From Chlorophyllum brunneum (lineage: Eukaryota; Basidiomycota; Agaricomycetes; Agaricales; Agaricaceae): a stretch of DNA of 64,000 nt. The stretch is from positions 186,001 through 250,000 of the forward strand of contig OY756150.1 in NCBI GenBank assembly GCA_963576785.1. Direction: 5' to 3'. Position numbers and translations under genes: made by a program. Of the stretch, positions 48,662 through 59,200 are shown in pieces; position 1 is the first letter of the stretch, and the number at the start of each line of letters is the position of its first letter. The notes under the pieces are model-generated. The model was given only the letters and a program-made list of their open reading frames with translations, was not told where the DNA came from and did no database searches.

Positions 48662-51541
48662 TCAACGTAAATCAATTATCTCAAGTGGCGAATCCTTCAT
48701 CTGCACATGTCCCTTATCCGCATCCTTCAAACCAATCAATCATCAAAATTTTCTAAAAAAAAAAAAGAAAGGAACGTACGGTATATATAGGTAAATCCGG
48801 ATGAGGATGAAATGCCGCCTTCTCTCTACATTCTAAAATCGTAGGTAACCCCGGTGGATCCGTCAACCTAAATATCCCAAAACTAACAGTTTTTTTTTAT
48901 CAGTAATGCGTTGTTATAACCATGAGTAGGGGAAGAAGAGGGAAGGGGAGCGTACTTGGGATTAGATTGAGGTGCACACACAACCGCAATTGATTCCGGT
49001 AACATCCTCTGAAACCCCGAATGCGTATGTAGATCCACGGACGACATGAAACACGATTGTGACGGATGCGTATGAATCTACATCAAATCAATTTGAATGG
49101 GAAATTAGTTGGAAAATAAAATAAAAAAACACGTACCCATCCCAACGTAATCAAACTCCTCTCCTCCGTAAAACTCAAAACCAACTCTTCCCCATCCATC
49201 GTACACATATCACTCGTCCCATGTTGTTTCGGTATCAACAAAGTCGTCACAACATACTCATCTCCCCCTCCACTATTATTACTACTATTTCGGTTCGACG
49301 ACAAACCCCCCGGACTCTCCCCTCCTTCCCTCATCTCCCTACCCAAAAGTAATCCACAAGTTTCCCTATTCATCGACGTATTAATCTTCGCAATTGCCAA
49401 AAACCTAGGGAGCGTCTCGCGTGGTAAAACAACAGATTTGAGTTTAGGTTCTTTAGTTTTAGTTGACGATCCCGAATGATGATGATGATGACTATGTTGT
49501 TTCTGCTGCTGCGGCTGTTGTTGTTGCGGTTTATTGAAACTCTGCGATCTCGACGGATAAGGCTGTTGATGATGATGGGGTATTTTACCCCCAGGAACAA
49601 ATACCGAAGGTGGGGGTGGTGGCATCGGGATATATTTCGTTTCCTTTTGCGTTGGTGAATCTTGATGAACACCAGGAGGTAGCGGAGCCGGTGAATTATA
49701 CTTTGAGGTTATTATCGGTGGTGTTTGTTTACTACGAAGTTTCGTTCCTCCATCCATCAACTTTTGACCAATTTGTGCCGCCGCAGCCGCAGCCGCCGAT
49801 TTATTCGATTCAGGCGCCCATGTATTCAAACTCGGGTTGTATAAAGCACCGTTGATGCTCGGATACTGCGAATCGCCAAGTGAAAGTCGATCCATAGCCA
49901 TGAACATTGAATTATTTGAAGGGTAATACCCTTGTTGTTGTTGATGTGGGGACATGAGAGAGGGGAAGAGTAAACGTGCGTCTTGGGGTGGGGGAGAAGT
50001 CGTCGTTAAAGCTGGTGCGTAACTGCGTTCAGTGTAATATAGACCGGCGAGAATTAAATTAGGAAGTCGGAGATCGAGGAGGTGGGGTTGGTCATATCCG
50101 GAGGATCGGATCAAAAACAACAGTAAGTGGGGGCCGCGTAATGAGGGACAGCGGGAACGGAAACGGATAGTAGATCAGCTATTGATGTCATATAACACGA
50201 ACAAAAGCACCCACCCGCGTAATGTAGCCCTCGTAGGTGTCCGGTTAATATCTACAACACTCGAACCAGGAAACAGGTAACCAGAGCCAACTGGTTGCTC
50301 ATTTCCGGGTTGTGGGTGTGGCGCGTGGTGTTGATGGTCGACACGAGTAGGTGTAACGGGCGGGTGTTGTTGCGGTGGTGGTTGTAGAACGTCAATCAAC
50401 GGTACCGCACCAGGAGGAGGTGGTTGTTGGGAGTGATTATGATGAAACGACGAAGCGGGTGTTGTAGCGAGTGAAGAAGGTTGAGTATGGGGAAACATGG
50501 GCGACGATCCTGATGCGTTCGTGGCAACAGAACTTGCAGAAGAGTGTGTTGAAAGAGATTGTGAATGGTTTTGGGTTTGTGGACCGTGTGGGAGTGAATT
50601 GTTAACCGCGATCGCTTGTCGAATCTGTCGAGCCTCTGCATCGGCTTCTTGTTGTCTCTTAGCAATACCTGCTTGCTCTATTCGCCTCTTTTCCTCCCTG
50701 TCGCGTTTTGGTGTTGTTGTATCGGGCATGACGACGATTGTGCTTTGTGATCCAGGTGCGTGTGCATACGGTTGTGCAGTAGGGTGACTGGCATTTGGTG
50801 GACGAAAGGAGTAGTAGTCTGGGGCGGGTGGATTATACGCTGGTGTGCTCGCGGCTTGTCTCGCAGTATTAATGACCTCTTCTTTCCGTCGATCGAGGGG
50901 TTGATGTTGATGATGGTGACGAGACGATGAACGAAGTACAGAACGCATTTCGTCTGTTTGTCTTTGCTTTTCCTCGTGTTGACGTTTCCATAGAGCAGCT
51001 TCTTCAGCCATAGCTCGTTCGTGCTGATCTCTTTCTACCTGCTGCTCTTCTTCCTCTTCTTGATCGAGTTGGTGGAGAGGAACAAGAGGGTCGTCTGGAT
51101 GTGTAGAACGCCATTCGTTGAAGCGGGTAACGAGGACAGGTTTAATTTTACTCATATGATCGAGTATCTCTTGCCCGTTCTACACATTACATTCACAAAG
51201 GCAACTAGACTGTCAAAAGCTAGTTTGCTCACCAAACCAAGATTTTGGCGTTGCAGCTCACTCAGAGCAGTAGTATAATTTGGATGGGTAGGGAGTTTGT
51301 CAAGAGCGATGGTAGCAGCTCTGGCAAAGAGCATGAAGGCATTTTCAAGATCACCCTGTTCGAGATGTGTTCTAGCCTGGTTGCGAGAGCGCTCTGCCAT
51401 GCGGAGGCAGTGCTTGAATTCGCGCGAGGGGTCCCAGTCGACATTGAGAGCCCGCTCTGCAAGCTCGCCTATCGATGCTGGGCGTCGTGCAGGACGGGGT
51501 GGCTCCTGGGAGTGGCCGTCGCGGGAGCGTCGATGGCTCAT
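48662..51541 (-). CDS. AMSH/STAMBP-type JAMM deubiquitinase
   Basis: Zinc metalloprotease predicted to cut K63-linked ubiquitin chains on endosomal cargo, about 850 aa. Start at ATG 51541, [20 protein letters not shown]. The N-terminal USP8-dimerisation-like helical region is [20 protein letters not shown] .. [20 protein letters not shown]. Then comes a charged coiled coil ([20 protein letters not shown]) and a long Gln/Pro/His-rich disordered middle. The MPN domain starts [20 protein letters not shown] with the catalytic Glu, followed by a long insert, then the JAMM motif [20 protein letters not shown] (exon about 48958-49078), [32 protein letters not shown] and the terminal exon [20 protein letters not shown] before TGA. 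All zinc ligands are present. It shares a short bidirectional promoter with the next gene. Confidence 0.9.
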
Positions 51542-51762
51542 TGTGGACGATAGGGGGTCCGACGGGCGACTGGGCTTATATACGTGCACGTGACCGGTGC
51601 AGCACAGCCCCAGAGAAGGCTTCGGTGCTATTCTTAGCGTCTTCCCACCAGCCATGTTGCTCGAAGTCGCCAGGCCAGCCTTCCCACCTCTCTCTGCCAG
51701 AACATCCCCACCCAGATCCGTCACAGCCCAGGCCTTCGTCACACTGCTCACTCCGCCGCACC
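51542..51762. promoter_or_regulatory. bidirectional promoter, AMSH / unknown gene
   Basis: Only 221 bp separate the two divergent ATGs (51541 minus, 51763 plus), so the two genes must share regulatory DNA and may be co-expressed. I saw no clear TATA box in it. Confidence 0.5.
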
Positions 51763-52977
51763 ATGAGTCACCCGTACAGCAACTCTGCGGGTTACATCTA
51801 CGCTAACGAGGTCAGTCACAAACCTCAGTTCGTCTATCGCTCTACATGCGAAACTCTGTAGTACCGGACACCCCCGGGTAGTGCACGTTTGAATGATCGG
51901 CCACCACAACCACCCGTGCGTCTACCCCTTCCATCCTCATCATTCCCTCCAACTCACTTGCGACAGCATGCCAAAAAACAGTCATATGACTACCCTCGGC
52001 GCCATCATCAACTCGACTTTGGCCTCCGGGCAGGAGTTGAACCGGACGATGCAGGCGATCTCGCTTTACCGAATAACGTACGACTCGGGCAAACACACAG
52101 ACGAAGGACTACAAGACAAGTATTCAATTCGGTAGGTTTCGTTACCCTCGGCGCTCACGTTAATCACTCATCAACGTCTCTCCGGCGATTATGACAGCCG
52201 TCGACAGTGACGACATCTCTGGCGCTCTCACCCTCGAGTCAAGCATCATCACTACCAAGTCACTCCACTCATTCGTATTCCCACTCTCATAGCAGCTCTA
52301 ATCAACCCGTACTTTATACTCAAACTCACCCTCACCCTCATCCTCATCCTCATCCTCACAACTATGTCGAAAACACCGTCGACCCATTCGCCCACCACTC
52401 CCGTTCTCACTCCTACCACCACCCCAAACCACCCGATCAAAAACTCAAACTCAACCTCAAATTCCCTTCCAAATTCAAACTAACCCTCCCAAACCCCTTC
52501 CGTCTCCGTCGTACATCTCCATCACCAACATGGATCTCTTCACCCAACACCCTATACCCTTTCTCATCTCCCAGAGGAGGTGGAAGTGGACCTGGTGTCA
52601 ATCACACCACCACCACCAACAACGACGATGATCCCTCGAGATCAAATTGGCGCTGGTCAACACTCTCACAACAAAACAACTCAAAATCATCCCGATTGAG
52701 TAGATGGTTAAGTGTAAGCACCACCAATACAACTTCACTCAACCATAATAATCCAATCAAACATTCCACATCGAAAGCGAAAGTTTTGTTCACGAGATCG
52801 AAATCTCCAATACGATCCGCGACTATTGCAAACCCCCAACGTCTCCACCACCACCAAAAAAAGCATGAGGGTGAGAATGATGAGAAGGGGAAGAGGAATA
52901 ATAAAAGTTTGAGATTTGCTGAGGATCCGGTTGGTGCGGGTAGGAAGGAAATACCATTTTCGATGGTTGCTGTTTGA
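51763..52977 (+). CDS. hypothetical disordered protein
   Basis: Not recognised. Three exons join in frame: MSHPYSNSAGYIYANE, then after a 50-nt intron (GTCAGT..CTGTAG) YRTPPGSARLNDRPPQPPVR through FNS, then after a 65-nt intron (GTAGGT..GACAG) PSTVTTSLALSPSSQASS to the stop at 52977. Total about 370 aa. It is rich in Ser, His, Pro and Asn, has a HPHPHPHPHPHN repeat, a basic patch (KLKLNLKFPSKFKLTLPNPF) and a conserved-looking C-terminus (KSLRFAEDPVGAGRKEIPFS). It has no membrane segment or signal peptide. It could be a regulatory or scaffold protein; no function is proposed. Confidence 0.65.
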
Positions 52978-53067
52978 TGGACAACTTTACTGTGCTTTGC
53001 TTTCGTCGTTACTTTGCTTTCGGATGTATTTGATCACTTATATCATACAATATAATCCCATTCCTAA

Positions 53068-55702
53068 TCAAACACCACCACCACTCTTCTCAACAGGTAT
53101 AACAACCCTTCTCTCCCTCACACCATCTCCACGTCCACCAACTTCCTTAGGCGAAACACTAACCTCTCTCAATCCTCCACAAACTTCCAAAAACTCTTCC
53201 CAATCCAATCCTTCCCTTCCCTTAAACCCAGTTTCATCAAGTACGTATTCGAATTCTTTGAATGTGATATTTTCATATCCGGGTACTTGTTTTACGATAT
53301 CCAATATTGATTCTGTTGCGAGTTTTGCTTTGTTGGTGGGAGTGGTTTTTGAATGTTTTTCGAAGATGGATTTGAGGATTCCGACTTGGCCTACTTCGAA
53401 TCGAGCTCTTCCGAGAACTCTTCCTCCTTTCTCTCCTGATATATTCCCCATTCCCCCTCCACCACCAACACCAATACCACCAGCACCAATACCAACTAAC
53501 CAACCCAAACTCTTCCCAACACCCCAAACCACCCTCTCACATCTCTCAACCAAACCCACAGCTCTCACCCTCTCTTTCACTTTTCGCACAATCCCAACCT
53601 CATCATCCAAACTCAACCCCATACTCCCAACTAAAAACCCCACCGTATCTCGAATTTGTTTATTTCTTTCTGATCTTGTCCAGTTTAATTCTTTTGACAT
53701 TATGTTTATGATTAGAGGAAGAGAATCGAGTGCGGCTTGGGCGTTGAGGAATGAGAGACGGGTACGGCGGGCGAGGATGTCGATTGCTGTTTGAGCGTAT
53801 TCGTGTTTTAGTGCGTAGTGGATTTCTGCTTCTATGACTTTGGGAGGTTTTGTTTGTGTGGGTTGAAGAAAGTGAGGGAGGGGAGACGTACATGGATATT
53901 GGGGAACGAGACGTTTACCGTGTAAAGGCCAACTTTCACCTGTAGGTTCTGCAAGTGCGCAAACCGTCCATGCACGATCACCGTAATTCTCTGATAAATG
54001 CTTCGCTACATCTGTATCAAGTCCATACTAAAACTCAATCAGTATCAAATTTTCAATAAATGACGAGGACTTACAGTTTGAATCAACCCAATAAACATAT
54101 TCCTACTCCACCCCTCACTCCCAACCAACCTCAACCGTTCCGTCTCGCATCCACCCTTCACCTTCCCCTCCAACCCAAATTCTTTCACAGCCCTATCAAC
54201 AGTTTCTTCCGCCATCGCTCTATACGTAGTCCACTTCCCACCCGCAATCGTCACCAACCCACTTTCCGAAATATAAATCATATGATTCCGAACAAGCCCT
54301 TCAGTACTATTCGCTTCAGGATTTCTAACCAATGGTCGTAACCCACTCCAAGCACTGAGTACGTCTCCTCTACGAACTTTGATATCAGGTGAGAGATACG
54401 ATCGAACTTCGTCTAGAACCCAACGAATGTCGTCTTCGGATGCTGTTGGATTACGTTCGACGCGTGCTGGAGAATCAGTTGTTCCGGCGATAGTGTTACC
54501 TTGCCAAGGTAAGAAAAATATAACACGACCATCGGAAGTGGATGGATCGAGTAAACCCATTTTACGAGGGGAGTAGTAGTTGGGTAGGGTTATGTGAATG
54601 CCGGAGGATGGTTGGACTATGGGTTTGTGCGTTGGGTTGTCGAGTGTTAGAAGGGTATCGGTGAATGGACCTGTGGCGTTGATTATGCCCTGTGGGTCAT
54701 TTTAGGGGGTTTAGTAGAGGAGAGGGAGGAAATACGAACTTTGGCATGGATGTTCCATGATTGACCGGTTAGGTTGTCGCGAACATTTGCGCCTGTGAGC
54801 TTTCCAGAAGAGTTTTTGTGGAGTTGGGTTACTTCGCAGTAGTTGGCGACTGTTGCGCCGTGTTTGACTGCGCTCATGATCAATGCGATGTTCATTCGTG
54901 AGTCGTTGTGTTGTCCTGGCGTACTTTTTAGGTCTTCGTCTCGATTGTTAGAGCCGACGCGACGTACCATCGTAATATACAACCGCACCAACCAAACCAT
55001 CACTCTTGAGCATTGGGAAGGTTTCTAATGCTTTTCCTTTACTCATCACATACGAAGTCTCCATGTTCTCCTTTCCCGCGAGTATATCGTACAACTTGCA
55101 ACCGGCAAGATAATACGGGACTTGCCAGTACTTGTACACCGGTAACATGATCGGAAGCATGTTGGATAAATACGGTGCCGTCTGAAGGAATATCCGTCGT
55201 TCATGAAGAGCTTCACGAACAAGTTTGTACTGATCATAATCCAATTCAAAAACTGCTTTCTGGAGGTACCGAACACCTCCATGAACGAGTTTAGTCGATT
55301 TGGACGAAGTCCCTATACGTCATCACAACTAAAATCACATGGTAAATTCCAATACCGCGTCACCACAAACTCACCAGCAGCAAAATCATCCCGTTCCACC
55401 AAAGCGACCTTTAATCCTCTACTAGCGGCATCGACAGCAACACCAGCACCTGTAGCACCACCGCCAACAATTAATAAATCAAATTCTTCTCCGTTTTTTT
55501 CACTTGATTTGCGTAATTCTGCGAGCATATCTGAACGTGAAGGTGGTGTCCATGGTGGTGGTGGACGTCGAGTTTCTTTTGTGCTTGAGGGGTATGCTGG
55601 ACCCGAGTTGAGGTACCAGTAAAAGCCGCCTGTGGCGAGTGCGGTGCTACCCGTTGCGTAGGCAAGCGTACGACGGGAGAATAAACGACGAAGGATGGGC
55701 AT
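53068..55702 (-). CDS. GUT2: mitochondrial FAD-dependent glycerol-3-phosphate dehydrogenase
   Basis: Inner-membrane flavoenzyme that oxidises glycerol-3-phosphate to dihydroxyacetone phosphate and feeds electrons to ubiquinone; part of glycerol use and the G3P shuttle. About 740 aa. I choose ATG 55702 because it gives a basic presequence ([20 protein letters not shown]); an upstream Met at 55765 adds 21 residues. FAD-binding motif [20 protein letters not shown], then [75 protein letters not shown] and [20 protein letters not shown] are all typical. The C-terminal domain has a Gly-rich insert ([20 protein letters not shown]) and ends with an EF-hand-like segment ([17 protein letters not shown]). 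It is divergent from the ABC transporter. Confidence 0.93.
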
Positions 55703-56285
55703 GGAGGAGTGAGAGTTGAGAAGTGGAGTGTGAAATCCGATAATGGCTCCTAATGAACGTTGCAATAGTTACTTATTCTATGAAACCGAAGTAAGTCCAT
55801 CACGCACGTTCACCAGCTAAAAGAAGCAAAAACGTACAAATAGGCCTTCACAATGGCAAACCTTGGATGGTTGCCAGCTCAGAGATGGTCTGAGGCGAGG
55901 AATGGGCGGAGCTCGCATGGTTGCTCCGTACCATTTATCCCACAACAACCGCCGTTGGCTCCTACCCCGGCCCGCCTAGCCGTACGCGGATCCCCCTGAT
56001 CCGACTCCTGACCACCAAGCGCCGGGATTGCGCCGAGGCATCGTTGAACAACACCGTCATCATGGGTGCCAGTGGGTCCACCAATCCACCACAACCCCTC
56101 TCCCCAACCAACAACAACCCGAAATCTCCAGAATTACGCGAACAATATTACTCTCGCACATGCGATCGGATGGCTCAGTTTACCCGAATATCCAAATGTC
56201 TTGAATTGCGAATGCATCTCCTATGGTTGAAAGCTTCATAAGACACTCTTGGGCCCGGGCACGATAAGTTCTAGAATCTCCTCCA
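55703..56285. promoter_or_regulatory. divergent promoter region, GUT2 / ABC transporter
   Basis: 583 bp between the two start codons. An open frame at 55921-56241 (plus) has no recognisable domain and may be leader sequence of the ABC gene, including small upstream ATGs. No specific operator was identified. Confidence 0.4.
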
Positions 56286-59200
56286 ATGGACAATAACGCC
56301 GTTGCAGGACCATCTCATGGCCCCGACTCTCAGTCGTCCGAGCAACGCGATCAATCCTTTCTCAATACTTCTCCATCCACGAGACATCACCATGTGCAAT
56401 TATCACCTGTTTCAGAGTCTAAACCTGCAAGAATTCGCCGGGAAGAAGATCGTCTGGATACGTTGCCCAGAACTAGGTCTCATGTGTCTATGGATTACTT
56501 TGATCCAGGAGGTGTTCGAAAAATCTCGAGGACGTTGAGTCATATTTCGATTGGCACATCTTCGAGAGTGGAAGAAGAGGAAGAGGGTGAAGAGTCGGAG
56601 ACTTCGGAGGAGACGTTGAAGCCGGGTGATCAATTCGATTTTGAGAAAGCCGTTCGGACGTATTTGAGAAAGTGGGTATTCTTGTTCGTTTATCTCCCGC
56701 TGGGCTAAGGTTTCCCCCTTCTTCAGGAAGGATGAAGCTGAAATCAAAACTCGACAGCTGGGCGTTCTATTCGAGGACCTTAGCGTGGTAGGACTTGGTG
56801 CTTCTGCCAGTCACCAACAAACCCTCGGCTCAATTTTCAATCCTATGAATCTTGTCCACACAGTACAATCCCTCCGGCACCCGCCCCTACGTAACATCCT
56901 CACGGATTTTGAAGGTGTCGTTCGTCCAGGCGAAATGCTTCGTACGTCCTATTACTCCCTCACACACCCTCGTCGCATTTCAAACTCACAAAATGTCTAA
57001 TTTTAGTTGTTCTTGGTCGCCCAGGCTCAGGTTGCACTACTCTCCTCAAAACGCTCGCTAACCGACGTTCCGAATACCACTCTATCACTGGTCAAGTCTA
57101 CTACGACTCCCTCACTCCTACCCAAATCAAAAAGCACTATCGTGGAGATGTACAATACTGCCCTGAAGATGATATTCTCTTCCCTACGCTCACCGTTGAT
57201 GAAACCATCCACTTTGCTGCCAGAACTCGTGCTCCTCAACCAAGGATTCAGGATCAGACTAGGAAGGAATATACGAGACTGATCACAGATGTTTATACGA
57301 CAATCTTCGGGCTGAAACATGCGAAAAATACGCTTGTGGGGGATGCGGCTATTAGGGGTGTTAGCGGTGGTGAGAAGAAGCGAGTTAGTATCAGTGAAAC
57401 TCTCGCTACACGGAGTTTAATTACCTCTTGGGACAAGTACATCCGTATCTTTTTCACTCTGCCCCACTGATTACTCACATGCACACACAGTTCGACAAGA
57501 GGCCTTGACTCCTCCACTGCACTCGAATTCGCTCGTGCTCTCCGTATCGCGACTGACCTCGTCCGCGTATCCACTATCGTTTCCATTTATCAAGCTGGTG
57601 AATCCCTATACAACATTTTCGACAAAGTATGTGTTATATACGAAGGTCGTATGGCGTATTTTGGACCTGCATCGGAAGCGAGGCAGTATTTTATTGATAT
57701 GGGATATCAACCGGCTAATCGTCAGACGACACCGGATTTCTTGGTTAGTGTGACGGATCCGGAGGGAAGGATTGAACGGAGTTTTAGTGATGAACGGAGT
57801 GTTAGTGATTCTGATGTAGGTGAAAGGGAGAGTGGGGGTGAGGGAAGGAGAAGAAGGGTTGTGCCGAGGACGGCGGTGGAGTTTGCTGAATATTACAAGA
57901 AGAGTGAAATCAGGCAAAAGAATTTACGGGATATGGAAGATTATAGGAGCGAGTTTGTGGGGAAGGAGGAGTTGGAAAGGAAATATAGGGAGAGCTCGAG
58001 GGCGGAGCATGCGAGGCATACAAGGCGCAAGGTAACGTCTATTTTCTTCCTCGCCTTGGTGAAAACGAGAAGGGAGAGTTGATAAACGAAAAAATTGACT
58101 TTTTAGAGCGCGTATATTACATCGTTACCGATGCAAGTGAGGATCGTCATGGTGCGCCGGATCCAGATTTTGAAAGGGAATTATACCGCGCAAGTGTTGT
58201 CAACGATGTACGTCCGTCTCTCCCGTCTGCAGACCCTGCTAAACCACGATATATAGTATTTTTGTTATACAAGCCGTTATCATAGGAACGACTTTTGTGC
58301 GAATGACAGACGCGACTTCTGGTTACTTCTCCAGAGGTGGTGTCCTTTTCTTGTACGTCCTCCTCAATACCGATTCCTTTAATCCTTACCTATGACATCC
58401 ATGTAGCTCCGTCTTCGCACCAACCCTCTTCAGCATGTCCGAAATTCCATCCTTGTTCGCACAACGCCCTATCGTACTCCGTCATAACCAAGCAGCAATG
58501 TATCATCCCATGATCGAAGCACTTGCCCTGACACTCGTCGATATCCCGTTTACGCTGATCACCATCACTTTGTTCATCGTCGTGATTTATTTCGTGGCCG
58601 GGTTACAAACTAGCGCCTGGCAATTTTTGTACGTCAATTTCTCAATACTTTTCTCTCTCTAATTGTCGTTGATAACGTGGGGCGTATAGCACGTTTTACT
58701 TGTTCATTGTGACAGTAGCTATATCCATGAAAGCTTTCTTTCGTGGCTTGGCGGCTGCATTTCCGGCTGAAGCACCTGCACAAGCTATTGCTGGGATTTT
58801 ACTCCTTGCGCTTTCGTTGTATACGGGTTATCAGATTCCAAGGCCACAGATGATTGGCGCGTTGAGATGGATATCGTATATTAACGTTTGTTCCTTTCTC
58901 TGATCCAAAGGTTTTTTTAATGCTTACACTGGCGAATATAGCCGATATTTTATGCATTTGATTCGCTCATGACAAACGAATTTCATACTTTGAACGGACC
59001 CTGTTCGTCACTCGTACCCTCAGGTCCTGGGTACGAAGGTCTCTCCATCGCGAATCAAGTATGTCCCATCGTTGGTGCAGAGCCAGGCCAATCTACCGTC
59101 AATGGCGAACACTACGTCGATATGTCATTTGGTTATGAATTTGGCCATCTATGGCGGGTACGCATATCCATACAAAGTCGTACTATTCCCAGCTAACATA

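Noticed and set aside
53260..53794. Plus-strand Pro/Thr-rich frame of about 290 codons over GUT2
   Set aside because: Antisense shadow of the Gly-rich, conserved GUT2 C-terminal exon.
58200..58330. Suspected break in the first membrane domain of the ABC transporter
   Set aside because: A GTACGT..TATATAG intron joins QVLSTI to [13 protein letters not shown] in frame.
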